Below are positions 11,400 through 21,733 of a stretch of DNA of 64,000 bases, piece after piece. Every line of letters begins with the position of its first letter. The first letter of the stretch is position 1. The notes under the pieces are model-generated. The model made no database searches. It saw nothing but the letters and a program-made list of their open reading frames with translations, and was not told where the DNA came from. This DNA is from Porphyra umbilicalis (lineage: Eukaryota > Rhodophyta > Bangiophyceae > Bangiales > Bangiaceae). Location: positions 42,995-106,994 of the forward strand of contig KV919036.1 in assembly GCA_002049455.2 (NCBI GenBank), in the 5' to 3' direction. A program made the position numbers and the translations under genes.

Positions 11400-12719
11400 A
11401 TGGATTCACCCTCTGAGGCTGGTGACGCTCCCCTCACTGCTCTCCGCGCTACACTTGTGGCCGCGCACGCGGCCACGCTGAGGCGCGCCGGCGCAGACGG
11501 CGGCAACGACGCTCGCTCATCCTGCGCTGTCGACGCGGCACCTTGGCGGCCTGGCGACATGGCCGATGCCGGCACTGAGCGTGAACTGGCAAGCGACGGT
11601 GGCGGCGACCTCGGAGCCGTGGAGGCTGTTTCCGTAGCAGCCGCCGTAGCAGCCGCCCACGACGTCCTCGTTCAAGAGGAGGCTACTAGTGGCGGACAGA
11701 CCTCTAACAAGGCTAGCCAAGTCGATGGTCGCGAAGCGCGCGACACGGCGCACGATGAAGAGCGTTTGGCCTTCAACGAGGCCACTGACGTCAAGGGCGG
11801 CGCCTCGACAGGCTGCCGCCCTGTCAGCGGCTCGAGCCTCAAGAAGAGAGGCGCGGCGGCCTCCGACGAGGCCGGCACCGGAATCAATAACCAGGCCGCC
11901 CCTGTAGTCTAGAGCCCTGTGTGTGAGGGTGACACGAAGAGTAAGGGGGGGAGCGCGGCGGCCTCGGATGAGGCCGGCACCGGGACCAAGCGCAAGGCCG
12001 CCGACGGCCTGTCGAACGGCGACGACGTGGACGGCAAGAAGGTCAAGGTAAAGCGCGAAGCGGCCGCAGGCGCGGCCGTCGGAGCCACTGCCGCTGACAA
12101 TGACGACGACGCGGGCTACATGACGGCCCAGCAGATTGAGGCGGCCGAGCTGGCGTTGAACAAGGGATACACGGTCGCCCAGTTTGAGGCGGCCATGAAG
12201 GCCGTGAACGACATTGGCACCGTCGGGGCGCCTCTTGAGGCTCAGTTGGCCCACCTCCAGGCCGTCACCATCGACGATCGCACGCGCGAAATCCTCATGA
12301 CGAGCAAGTTTCATTTTGTGCTCAAGCACCTGTGGCGGACAGGCAAGACCTACCGGGGTGCGCTTCGCTGGGCCGCGGCGTGTGACACGGCCTTGGACGC
12401 CATTAATAGCGACCAAGTGACAGCTCTCACATCTACGGCGGTGGCCTCGACGCGCAAGGCCGTTCCTTCTTTGTGCAAGCTCTGCTCGTCCTCTCTCACG
12501 ACTGAGTGGCGGGCTGTTTCTGCCCTAGTTGGTGATACGCACAAGGCCGGCGCGGCCTCAAGCGTAGCGGCATCTGACGGGGACGATGACGACGACATTG
12601 TCGTTGTCGGCGTGACGATGGCCGGCGACCGTGCCAAACTCAACCTGGCCCAGAACAAGGCCGAGAGTGTGGAAGAGCCTTCCGAGGAAAAGCTGGGTCA
12701 CGCGGGCGAGGCTGTGTAG
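11400..12719 (+). CDS. Acidic/basic nuclear protein with in-frame TAG, TFIIS-N-like core
   Basis: One frame of 440 codons runs from ATG 11400 (MDSPSEAGD) to TAG 12717-12719, interrupted only by a TAG at 11910-11912. The motif AAASDEAGTG occurs on both sides of that TAG, and no ATG lies just after it. This argues that both halves are one gene. After the TAG come a basic KKVKVKRE stretch and a roughly 80-residue helical segment (about codons 240-325) with an LW-type pattern resembling the TFIIS N-terminal/LEDGF bundle. The protein then has DDDDDIVVVG, a classic SUMO-interacting motif layout. Chromatin or transcription association is inferred only. The TAG could be readthrough, reassignment or a nonsense mutation. 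Confidence 0.55.
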
Positions 12720-14790
12720 GGCAGAGGGCTCTATGCACCGGAGTACTTTGCCGTGAAGACGGCTTGCTGACGTTCAAGAGATGGAGGCCCTCGCCGGGCC
12801 GCCCACGAGGGCCCATGCCAGGCCGCCATCTTAATCGTTTTGTTTATCTGCATTTCATGTCGGACGATGAGTAGGTTTGTGGGAGGAGCGAAAGGGCCCG
12901 TACAGGCTCCACGAGCTCGGTCGTCCATATCGTCTCAGATTGAATGCTATTGTGCGTATTGACGTCAAGTGGTAGTGACAAAGCCGCTGCTCCAACAAGC
13001 AGCTTGCGTCTGTCAATGTTTCTCAGTCCCACTTTGTCCCGTATGCACCAAATCCGACGGCTGAGAGGGGGGCGCAGATAGCAAGCATCACGNCGGCCTA
13101 GTTTCACAGTATTTGAGCAGGGTCTCTACAGTCCACAAGACAGAGACTGCGCACCTGTGCCATCTGGTGCCCCAGAAGAAACGCAGATGGGCTGGATCCA
13201 GTCACTGCTGTACCCTTCATCGAGGATGATTGGTCAAAAGAATGTCAGTGACACGTCTCGATGTCAATGAACATAGGCGATCTACCGGGCATGGGGCTCA
13301 CGTGTTCGGAGGGCCAATGAACGGACCGAACGGACAGAAAAGAATTGCAAGAACTCCTCAAACGACATGCATGTTCGCAGGCCGATTCAGCCTCTGCGAG
13401 CAAACATGAGGGGCCGGTTAGGGGGGACGCTCCTGGCGGCACCGCTGTGGCCGGTGGCTTAAGAAGTCTTGTCCTGATTAGGCTGTCAGCGTGCATGTTC
13501 TGACATCGTTTCACAAAGACCACCGCGGGTGTCAGCAGGTACTTGCCACCGGGTCACTCAGAGTGCGGTTCTCCAGCTGCTGTCAGCCTTTGTCGGCCCA
13601 AGGGCCCGGCGAACCTGGTCGGGATGCTTGACATGTCACACATCACCGGGTGATATAATGGGTCTCCCTGCAGCACACGGGTCAATGCTCGCAGTGGTCG
13701 GGTGTGCATGTTTGTTTGCGCAAACGTGCATGCTCCATTTCTCGGCAAAGCACCATATGAGAACAGCTCGGAATCGCACATTACAGGCAGAAAAAACTTA
13801 GTATGAACGGAGTATTTGATCATGTGGAGCCCCGAGTTCCCATCCTTGTGTCGCCGTCCACCACACGAAGGAGCTGTGTGGACAGCGAAGGGAGCGCGCG
13901 TAGCTCCAGACGCTTCGCAGACGAGGGGCACATGAGTTGTTGAGGAACCTCTAGGGTCATGAGACACAAAGGGTTGCTAAAACAAGACTTTGGGCAGGGA
14001 TTGAGGATAGAGCAGGGGGGAGGGAGGGGGGGAGGCGGGGAGGGAAGGCTGCAGTCCAAGGACAGACGTGGGGACGGGGGGCGCACGGGTGGGGGAGGAA
14101 GGGGGGCGGATGGGAAGGGGGGAGGTGGGTCAGGGGGGCTCAGGGGCTATCAGATGGACGATAAAATGAAGAGTAAGCCTATGCTGGTACGCAGGGAACT
14201 GGGACAGGGTTGTGCTGTGGTGACATGAAGGCCGGGGGGTGGGGGGGGCGATGGGCAGCCCTGAAAAACTCGCCCAGTACAATGCGACCATGAAACTCGG
14301 GCTCCAGAGCCTCTCTCATGTGCTGACCACACCTCTTCGTCGACCTTGGCCGAGAAATCGACCCATACAGCCACTACGGGGCTCCGGGGTGCATCGGAGT
14401 GACTCGACATCCGGATCTCTGTGGCGAACGCGGGCGGGAGCAAGACGCTCCGCTCGGAAATCACTGGAAGGGCTCTGTTGACGCAGAATTGCACCAATCC
14501 GGCCATGTACTTTTTTCTGCTCTTTTCCAGGCAAACACGCTGTTCTCGTCCAGGAGTGCTCCGTTTGAGGCGCACAAGGCATCGTTGGAGAGCTGATGAG
14601 TTTACGGATCCAGTGGTGTGACTCAGACCGCGAAGATACGCTTTGTTTATTGTATAAAGAAGAGTGAACTGCGCCGTGGGCGGTTCCAGAGCATCCCCAG
14701 AAACCCGATTTCATATGTAAACACTGTGGATTTCCCACACAAGCCCGATTTGCTAAGAACTGGTACAAGTGTCAAGAACTGGTGACAGAC
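12720..14790. other. No gene recognised
   Basis: The left end contains the 3' motif CCCATGCCAGGCCGCC (about 12813) shared with the upstream paralog. One N lies at 13093. The G-rich stretch at 14010-14130 is low complexity. Short frames elsewhere have no recognisable domain. Confidence 0.4.
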
Positions 14791-14794
14791 GGAT

Positions 14795-14852
14795 AGCCGT
14801 GCACCGCCCACCCCGCCACCCAAAAATCGGCGTGATGCACACAACCCTAGCC
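14795..14852 (-). mobile_element. Truncated hAT terminus
   Basis: Read on the minus strand it starts TAGGGTTGTG and continues like the left end of the hAT at 31347, then breaks off. Its outer flank GCCACGAG is the complement of the target site CTCGTGGC that flanks that hAT. Confidence 0.7.
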
Positions 14853-14925
14853 ACGAGCGCAGAGTCCAGGATCGGACCCCGCACGAGGGCGGGGCCCCGC
14901 CCGGCTCTTAGCCGCGGGGCGTCGC

Positions 14926-15067
14926 CAGGCAGCCATCCATCATCATGATGGATGGCTGCCTGTCGTCAATAGTCTCCCATGTTGTCTACGCGACGAGGCC
15001 CGCTGCGCCAGCGGGGGATAGGAAATTATGTCCCCCGCTAGCGCAGCGGGCCTCGTCGCGTAGACAA
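14926..15067. repeat. Two adjacent palindromes (MITE-like)
   Basis: At 14926-14962 there are 18-bp arms (CAGGCAGCCATCCATCAT) around one base. At 14982-15067 there are 37-bp arms beginning TTGTCTACGCGACGAGG with one mismatch and a 12-nt loop. The second palindrome recurs at 27919-31220, where it is split by a Mutator-like element. Arm 1 therefore shows the empty site. Confidence 0.8.
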
Positions 15068-15478
15068 TTTAGGAAACTCTCGACGTATTCTCCATCGTGC
15101 CGGTGCCAACGTGGCCGTACGAGCGCGCTGCGTGCGGCGGGACCTGGACAGTCCACCGCACCGGCCGTGTTGTTGACACTCCGCCGCAGAGTGTCTACAC
15201 ACTGGCTGGAGACGTCTCCAGCGGCGCACGTGGCGGACTGGGTGGCAGGCACAGCAGGGACGAGGCGCTGCCATCATGGCGCATGATGTGCGCACAGCTA
15301 GTGGTAGGGCTGCCGTGCCAAACGTCTGCACTGTACCACGCCGAGCAACATCTTTGCCAGTATCCGATTCCTTGCTGGTCATATTGCCTGTGAGACAGAT
15401 TGAGTACGCCGTGCGCTGTTGCCACTTGTCCCCCTCCACCGTCCTGCATGCTATTCACCCTGTCTTCCTTACTTGGAG
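15068..15478. promoter_or_regulatory. Presumed promoter/5' region of gene X, arm 1
   Basis: This region of about 410 bp is well conserved with the corresponding upstream region in arm 2 (27507-27915) but has no convincing frame. Promoter function is inferred from position and conservation only. No TATA box is obvious. Confidence 0.35.
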
Positions 15479-16921
15479 ATGCTGACGCCATTGAACACGC
15501 TCGGCCGCCCGTGCGGCGCTCGGCGCAGACGATATGCCGTCGCCGATACCGCTGCCTTTGTCGCTGCCATACTTGCGGCCTTGACGGCGATCGCTGCCAG
15601 TGCGAGTGCGCTGTCCCCTGGGTTGCATCCAACGCTGTCCCCACAAGAACCGCGACAAGCAGGGTCCTCTCCGGAGCGCCCAATGATCAACAACGTGCCC
15701 GCCGAGTACCATTTGATGACCGTCGGCGCCACCGCAGCGGGCTGTCCCCGGGTCCTGAACATTTCCTACTCTGACCGCCCCGTCCCCGACCAGCCCCCGC
15801 CATGGAACGCCGCCACGAAGATGGTCATGCCGATGGTCGGGAAGGATTGTTCGACGCGCGTATGGTACGTTGGCCCAAGCGGCGCGTCAGAGAGCCCCTA
15901 CAAGCTGGACAGCAAGCCCACCTTGAGCGCCCTCATGACGCAGTCGAAATCACTTGACGATGTCAGGCGGATCATGGTGGAAGCGGTGAGAGGCTTCCTT
16001 CCGCTGCTCGGATGGACGGACGGGCCGTCGGAGCACTTAGCGCCTGAGTGCAGCGCGTGGCTGACACCAGGGTGGACTTTTTGGGCGTTTTTCACGGCTG
16101 GCTCGGCGCCGATGCCGTTGCGGCGTTTAAGCATCTCTCACGGTACGCTGCCCGCGCGCGCCAAGGGGGCGCTGCTCTCAACCGGCACCGGAAATTTTTG
16201 TGCGTATGCCGAGGCCGGCGCCACGCTATCAACGCCGCCACCGGTCTCCCGCGGCGAGGCCGAACGCATGTGGACGCCGCTGCCCACTGCCGCGGGGACG
16301 GGCAAGGAGGGATCCTTGTCATGGCCCGTACGCCGGCCGGTGACCCTTGGGATTGGCATAGGCTCGTCGCTGGTCGCGGCGCTCGCTGTGACGGCGGGTG
16401 TAGCGGTCGTCCGGCGGCGGCTGGCAGCCGCCGCCGCAGCACGAGATATCTCGGACGGAGACGGCGTGGACCGTAGTGGCTTTTCCAACTGCGTGGGCGG
16501 GTACTGCACGGACAATGGTGTCAGCTGCCGTGTCCACGCCGGCAGCGTCGACGGCAGCGACGGCGACGTCAGCCCCACCGCCACTGGCACATGTTCCCGG
16601 AGCGGCATGGGGGGGGTGGGGGAGGTGGTCACCAATGCAGCGGGCGGCGGTGCGGACAGTGGCGCAGCCGGTGCCATAGCGCACGAGCGGGCGCTCGACG
16701 GCACTATGGTCAGCAGCATCGGCGACGACTTGACCGTCGACGGCTTGTTCGACACGTATCCGCCACGACCCGTCCCCGTTGACCGTAGACCGAGAGACAC
16801 CACGCAGAGCATTGGGAGCTCAGAGGGTAGCGCATGCGTCTCGTCCTTGTCGGACCACATGGACATAGACGGCCTGGTGCGCGAGGCGTTGCAAATGCCG
16901 CCGCTGCCGCCGCCGACTTGA
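15479..16921 (+). CDS. Predicted type I membrane protein (gene X, arm 1)
   Basis: The protein is 480 residues. The start is the first ATG, just before LTPLNTLGRP. An N-terminal hydrophobic segment (about residues 20-45, ending ALTAIAASASALS) fits a signal peptide or anchor. An ectodomain of about 250 residues contains the hallmark LGWTDGPSEHLAPECSAW and ends before a second membrane span (about residues 284-308, LGIGIGSSLVAALAVTAG). The cytoplasmic tail is Gly/Ser/Asp-rich and ends in poly-Pro before TGA. The arm 2 copy and a decayed copy at 45.8-46.2 kb show it is a family. I recognise no known domain. A surface protein is inferred. Confidence 0.75.
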   Translation: MLTPLNTLGRPCGARRRRYAVADTAAFVAAILAALTAIAASASALSPGLHPTLSPQEPRQAGSSPERPMINNVPAEYHLMTVGATAAGCPRVLNISYSDRPVPDQPPPWNAATKMVMPMVGKDCSTRVWYVGPSGASESPYKLDSKPTLSALMTQSKSLDDVRRIMVEAVRGFLPLLGWTDGPSEHLAPECSAWLTPGWTFWAFFTAGSAPMPLRRLSISHGTLPARAKGALLSTGTGNFCAYAEAGATLSTPPPVSRGEAERMWTPLPTAAGTGKEGSLSWPVRRPVTLGIGIGSSLVAALAVTAGVAVVRRRLAAAAAARDISDGDGVDRSGFSNCVGGYCTDNGVSCRVHAGSVDGSDGDVSPTATGTCSRSGMGGVGEVVTNAAGGGADSGAAGAIAHERALDGTMVSSIGDDLTVDGLFDTYPPRPVPVDRRPRDTTQSIGSSEGSACVSSLSDHMDIDGLVREALQMPPLPPPT

Positions 16922-17625
16922 CAGGCGGCCGGTTCCACCCACGACGCCAGTCTCAGCGGCGGTCGGCTGCGACGCCTGTCCCAGCTGCGGGGAACTCGAA
17001 CAAGCGGCTGGCGTGCCGTACCCACAACGACGGGGCTCCACCGTGGCCGCGACACCGGGGGCCAGCGGACCGATGCCGACCCCTCCGCGCTGCCGCTGCC
17101 GCCGCCGCCGCCGCCGCCGTGGCTGTGTCTGGGGCTGCCGCGCGTGTTCGTGCGCCCCTTGGCGGGGACACGATGACGCGTCTCAGTGTCTCGCGGCGTG
17201 GACAAGCGGCGGATGTGAGGCGCCTGCCACCGAGCGCGCACGGCCGCATCGCCTGTACGATTCATGCGGTGTGGTGGGGTAGGGGGAGGGGAGAGCTTGA
17301 CGAAGAGAGATTGGGGTGCGGCACAAAGATGTCTGACCAGCGCTATGGCTCTGTGCGTGCGGCGGCTGTGGGCGCCGGCGGCGGGGGTTGGTGAGATGGG
17401 CGCTGCTTGGGCGACGTGGAGGGGGGGCTGTTGACTGGTGGCTTTTGTCACGGCCATGTCTTGGTGTGAGCTGGGAGAGAGCAGATGGGAAAGGATGCCA
17501 TTGTGGTGTGGTAGGACCACGGCGTGGGTGCTGGCGGCAATTTTTTTGTCGTGGCTGTCATGCCTCATTTTTCGTAGCAACGCTCCGGGGTTGTCCTCTG
17601 TGCTCTACACTCTGCTTTGGCTGTC
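16922..17625 (+). other. Downstream region of gene X, conserved between arms
   Basis: A second frame running through here (16834-17394, Arg/Ala-rich) is also open in arm 2, but the differences look unconstrained. I therefore read it as 3' untranslated sequence rather than a gene. Confidence 0.4.
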
Positions 17626-17631
17626 TGTGAT

Positions 17632-18590
17632 TGGCCCCCGGAACCTTACGGGAACGGATTTCCCTTCGGTCGGGGGGGGGGCCACATGGACGCTTCCGCA
17701 TGGCCGTGCTGTGCTTCCACTCGGGCGGCGGGCGGCGCCACGCTGGCGGCGCCCACCGGCGCCCGCCACCCACCGCGCGCCACGCCCGCTGCGGGTGGCG
17801 GTGATGCGGCACCCCCCCCCGGTAGCCTTGGCGGCCGGGGCGTGCGGTCGCCACGTCACCCACCGCTGACAACCAGACGCTCCTCAAATGCGAGCAGCAG
17901 CCCCCCCGCCCCCTCGCGCCCTCCCCGCAACCGCGCACGGGGCGGCCCCGCCACAATGTGCCGTCCCCCCGCGCCCCGCTTCAACGGCGGGGGCAATCGG
18001 CGGAGCGACAGACGCGCGCGCGGCCGTGCGCGCGCGCGGCGTGACCCACCGTCGGTGCGGGGTGCGGCAACGGGCGGACGGGCGGGGCAGCGAGGACGGG
18101 GGAGCGGCGGCGGCGGGCGTATATGAGTAGCGCACTGGCTGCCCTCTCTCTTCCCCCGTCTTGCCACCCAACGTCCTTTGCTCTCGCGGCCCCTTTCCTC
18201 CCCTCGGTTTTTTTACCTCGCTACCTTTTGGACCGTGCACATCGGCACGTGCCTCTGCTTCTTCCTGCCGGCCGGGACCTGTGGCTACACCGGCGTGTAC
18301 CCGCCAAGTACCCAATTTGTACGCGTCCGCGGCCACGACAGGCTCCGCGCCTGACACGGCCTCACGCCCCGCACAAAGCGCGTTGGCGCATGCGGACGAG
18401 TACATGACCGGCTAGACGTGGAGCGCTTCCCCTTGGAGCATGGCCCTCACGCATTGCTTATCTGCTTTGCTGTTTAACCCCGCTCGAGTCGGCTTGTTTC
18501 CGGCTCGGGGTCCGGCGTATGGACCCTCGCTCATGCAAATGGTAAAACGCTACGTCTATGGCACCACTCTGTTCCCGGTTCTGTTCTGTT
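17632..18590. mobile_element. Insertion specific to arm 1
   Basis: Comparison with arm 2 shows about 960 bp absent there. The flanks carry a near-duplicate CTGCTTTGG / CTGTTTGG, like a target duplication of about 8 bp. Inside is a very GC-rich block, then a TATA-like GTATATGAG at about 18119 and a T/C-rich leader. No transposase or clear terminal repeats are seen, so the class is unknown. Confidence 0.45.
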
Positions 18591-18684
18591 TGGCGATGAA
18601 GATCTAAAAGGCAGGATGGAGCAGGTAAAACAACTCGCTCTCACGACGTACTAACCCCTGTGTTTACTGCACTCAGTCACGTGG

Positions 18685-18760
18685 TCAGCGTTCCATCGTG
18701 CGCGCGCCCTGTTGGGGTTGTTCGCACGCTCCAGCGACCTCAAGAGACACCCCCTCGCCA
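18685..18760 (-). pseudogene. Remnant of the original gene Y 3' end
   Basis: On the minus strand this matches the last codons of gene Y in arm 2 (the segment encoding RGCLL and following) but is separated from gene Y of arm 1 by about 330 bp. It looks like the displaced original C-terminal coding end. Confidence 0.5.
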
Positions 18761-18838
18761 AAAAAAAAACGTTTCAGCTTGCTCCTGGATCGCACTGACA
18801 CCCGTGCTCTGAGAAAAAAATGAGGGTGTAAACGCACG

Positions 18839-18894
18839 TCCCCATTCTGGAGATCGGAACGTCAAATCGCCGTTCCGTTCTCCGGAATGGGGAC
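18839..18894. repeat. Hairpin with GTCCCCATTCTGGAG arms
   Basis: About 24-bp imperfect arms flank a 9-nt loop. It resembles the GGGGTC/CCCCATT motifs near 4.9 kb and 63.4 kb. Confidence 0.5.
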
Positions 18895-18940
18895 GTTCTT
18901 TTACTCCATGGAAAAAATGGTCAACATTTGGCCCGTACTA

Positions 18941-19075
18941 CAGTGCGTTCTCGTTATATGTAAGAGACAGCTGATTCGACTCAATATGAAGAAAAAGTGG
19001 CCCACACGGACTGGAATGGAAGACTCGAGACCCATATTCTTTTGTAAACGATTCCCTGATAACGAGAACGCACTG
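18941..19075. mobile_element. 135-bp mariner/pogo-type MITE
   Basis: The inverted ends are CAGTGCGTTCTCGTTAT and ATAACGAGAACGCACTG, exactly flanked by TA at 18939-18940 and 19076-19077. CAGT termini with a TA target are typical of the Tc1/mariner/pogo group. It has no coding capacity. It sits 3 bp beyond the stop codon of gene Y in arm 1. Confidence 0.85.
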
Positions 19076-19078
19076 TAG

Positions 19079-19525
19079 CTACTCCATGAGCTTCCCCGCC
19101 TTCAAGACACACCTCCACGCCAAGAGGTTCCAACGTTTCAGCTCGTGCAAGGGGCGGTTCATCATATCCGTCAAGTCATACGCATAAAGACAGGTGTTCT
19201 GGCAATTTAAGCAGTCCCGCATCTTGCGCACTAACCCCATCCTGGGCGCCGCCGTCGTGCATTGCGCATTGAGTTTGTTGCACGCGCTCACGGCTTTGGT
19301 CCAATCTGCGGCGGTGTAGACGGGCTCTTCTTCGCGCAACATTGAAGCCAGTGCGACACCTTGGTTGGCCGTTGCGTCGGACCCGCCAGAGGCCATCGGC
19401 CGTGCAACCGACGCAATGATGGAGAGGCCCGGCATGGCTGTGGCGACGCGAGCGGCGGACAGCACAGCGATGGCCACAAAGGAGGCCGCAAAGAGGATGA
19501 GAGTAGAGGCCTTGCGCAGCGTCAT
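19079..19525 (-). CDS. Small secreted Cys-rich protein (gene Y, arm 1)
   Basis: The protein is 148 residues from ATG 19525. The signal peptide is MTLRKASTLILFAASFVAIA and following, with cleavage likely after the ATAMP region. The mature part has six Cys in a fixed pattern (C-x5-C, then C-x2-C-x3-C, then a C near the end), shared exactly by the arm 2 copy, so the cysteines are probably disulphide-bonded. It shares no recognised family. Relative to arm 2 the C-terminus is replaced: the last residues and TAG stop lie against a mariner-type MITE. Gene Y points toward gene X, so the two genes converge. Confidence 0.7.
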   Translation of the reverse strand: MTLRKASTLILFAASFVAIAVLSAARVATAMPGLSIIASVARPMASGGSDATANQGVALASMLREEEPVYTAADWTKAVSACNKLNAQCTTAAPRMGLVRKMRDCLNCQNTCLYAYDLTDMMNRPLHELKRWNLLAWRCVLKAGKLME

Positions 19526-20475
19526 GTTGAAGGGAGAGCGATGGAAAGTTGGGGGGCGATGGCAGACGCACAATGCCAGCGATACGAAGCAGTTGGATTG
19601 GTACGGCTAGTGGGGGCGAGGAGGGTGAGACTGCGCACCGTGCGCTGTTCGGCCTGGGGAATGGGCCAGGACGTCCTCTCCATTCCTGCCCTCTCCACCT
19701 CTTGTACATTCCGCCTGCAGCGTCGCCAGTGATTGCTCGCATGAGAGCCCACCGTGGCCCCGTACCTCAATGAAGCGTGTAGCTGGGGCCGTTGGGGCCA
19801 TCACTTCGGATGCCATCCGTGAGGAGGGACAGTGCATGCTGCTGTCACTGAAAAGGACGGACCCGTCAAAGGGGACTCCAACGTGCCCCACTGCCTTCCC
19901 AGCACCGTCCGTATCAACAGCGACAGTCGACGAAAACGGAGGAAGCGATGAGCCGGTGGCTACCGCCTGAGCCGGGGCGTCCCCGGACGACCCCCCGCGC
20001 CGTGACCGCCTGCCGATGCGACAGATGGCCCACCGAGACGCGGTGCTCGACCGGCGCGAGGCCGAATGTGCTGTGGGTCACGAGATCTACCTCGATCCGT
20101 GGATCAGAGGTCGGTCGCGCTTTGGGCCGCGGTCATGATCTATCGCGACGCCAGTGATTGGCCTAATCCCTTTCAGACAGCGTGTGTCAGATATCTCTCA
20201 ACAACCTGGGCGCGACGTCCTTTTTCTGGGGCGCGTTGTGCTTGCCATACGTTGCTGCCGAGGCAGACCGCGGTCCCCGCCCGCGGCGACGGGTTGGCGG
20301 ACCCGCAAGCACCCTATTAGCCCCCGAACTACGATCGTAGTTCGTGCTCGCGAGCACCTCCGCCGGTCGGCACCCTCTGCGTCAGTCAACCCCGCACAGT
20401 TGATCTTGAAACCAGGTTGCTTGGCCGACATGATCTTTTGTCCACTTGTGATCACATCGCGACAGAGATGTCTCT
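19526..20475. promoter_or_regulatory. Upstream region of gene Y, arm 1, with a conserved small ORF
   Basis: This 950-bp region is conserved with 23860-24784. It contains a 66-codon plus-strand frame (19770-19970, starting MKRVAGAVGA), divergent from gene Y and also open in arm 2 with about ten amino-acid changes. The frame could encode a peptide, but the conservation equals that of the surrounding noncoding DNA, so I treat the segment as likely regulatory. Confidence 0.35.
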
Positions 20476-21702
20476 TGCAACTGAAAACAGAATGGTCACA
20501 GAGCACCGCGAACAGCCTCGGAGCGTGCCACCCTAGCTAGAGAGTGGGCCAAGGCGAGCGCCACGGAGAAACTCAAGACAAAATGAGCAACAGCACAAAC
20601 CACCCCGTGCCGGTGCACGACTGCCTTCCCCGCGCAGAGCATCCCCCCCACCAGGAGCACCAGGACGCCCCCCGTGCCAAACTCGCCAATCCCCCCCCCC
20701 CCCCCCACTTGGCCGCCACTGCCGTCGTCGGTCGCGCCGCACCGCCTGCAGGGATCTCGGCTCCCCCACCCGCTCCGTCGCCTTGGTGCGCGCGCCCCTC
20801 TTCGACGCGCGCACCCTCTCCCGCGACGCCCGCGGGCTCGGCCGAGCCGCGTGCGCCAGATTATCCAGCGGCGGCGGCGGTTGAGGCACCGCCGCCGTCG
20901 CGGCGCGTGGGGTCCCTTTACGTGGGCGGTCCACCCGCCAGGGAACCCCCGCCAGTCCGCCAAGTCCTCTGCGAGCGCAACCCACAGTCCGCGCGCCGAC
21001 GGGGGCCGCACAATGCAGCAGCTGGAGCGACGATCGGAGCGACTGCAAGCGCAGCCTCGAGCCGCCCTTCACCCGCTCGCAGGCGGCACAGAGGCGTGCC
21101 GCCCGCCCGCCCGCCCGCCAGCCCGCCCGCGCTCCACACGCAGCCGATTGATCGGTCGGGCAGGGCACGGCCACCGCCAATACGGGTAGCGCCCGCAAAC
21201 GACCGCCGCAGTGGCGGAGCGCCCCCCGCACCGACCCCCCCCACCCTCCCGCACCTCACCGCGCTGACAATGCCGCTGGCAGGTGTGCGCCGGAAATCGC
21301 TGGCGCCCGCCATCCACAGCCCGTCGACGCGGCAGCGATGCGGCCAAAGATCGTTTCGCGCCCGCCGAGGCGCCGCCGACGGTGTGCGGCGGCCCAGGAG
21401 TCGCGGCTGTGCCGGCGGCGGCACCGGCGGTGGCGCCGGCGCGGTGGGGTCGGCATCGACCCACCTCTCCCACTCGCCGCGGCACGGGAGGAGGGCCAGC
21501 GCCGCCGCCGTGGCGCGCCAGCCGCTGGAGCGCACGCCGCGTCGCGGGCGCACGCGTCGGCGGCAGCCGCTCCCGCCGCCGCAGCGGCCGCCGCGTTCGC
21601 TTTCGCCGCCGCCGCCGCCGGCGCGACTGCAACCACCGCCAGCCCGGTTGCCGCTGCTGGCGCTGTGGTAACCGCTCCCGCTGGGTGCCGCCGCCGCCGT
21701 CT

Positions 21703-21733
<31 letters not shown>

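Larger units (their letters stand above)
14795..20475 (+). repeat. Arm 1 of the large inverted duplication
   Basis: This segment matches 23860-31395 in reverse. Gene X, gene Y, the region between them, the palindromic MITE at 14982-15067 and a hAT end are all found in both arms. Arm 1 alone has an insertion at about 17632-18590 and a 330-bp remodelled block at 18761-19090. Arm 2 alone carries a 3.2-kb Mutator-like element. Boundaries are by eye and accurate to about 20 bp. Confidence 0.85.

Noticed and set aside
14853-14925. tRNA or structured RNA gene
   Set aside because: There are GC hairpins but no cloverleaf or T-loop consensus, and the segment is part of a repeated block.
16834-17394. 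Arg/Ala-rich frame after gene X conserved in both arms
   Set aside because: It overlaps gene X out of frame, and its conservation is no better than in neighbouring noncoding DNA.
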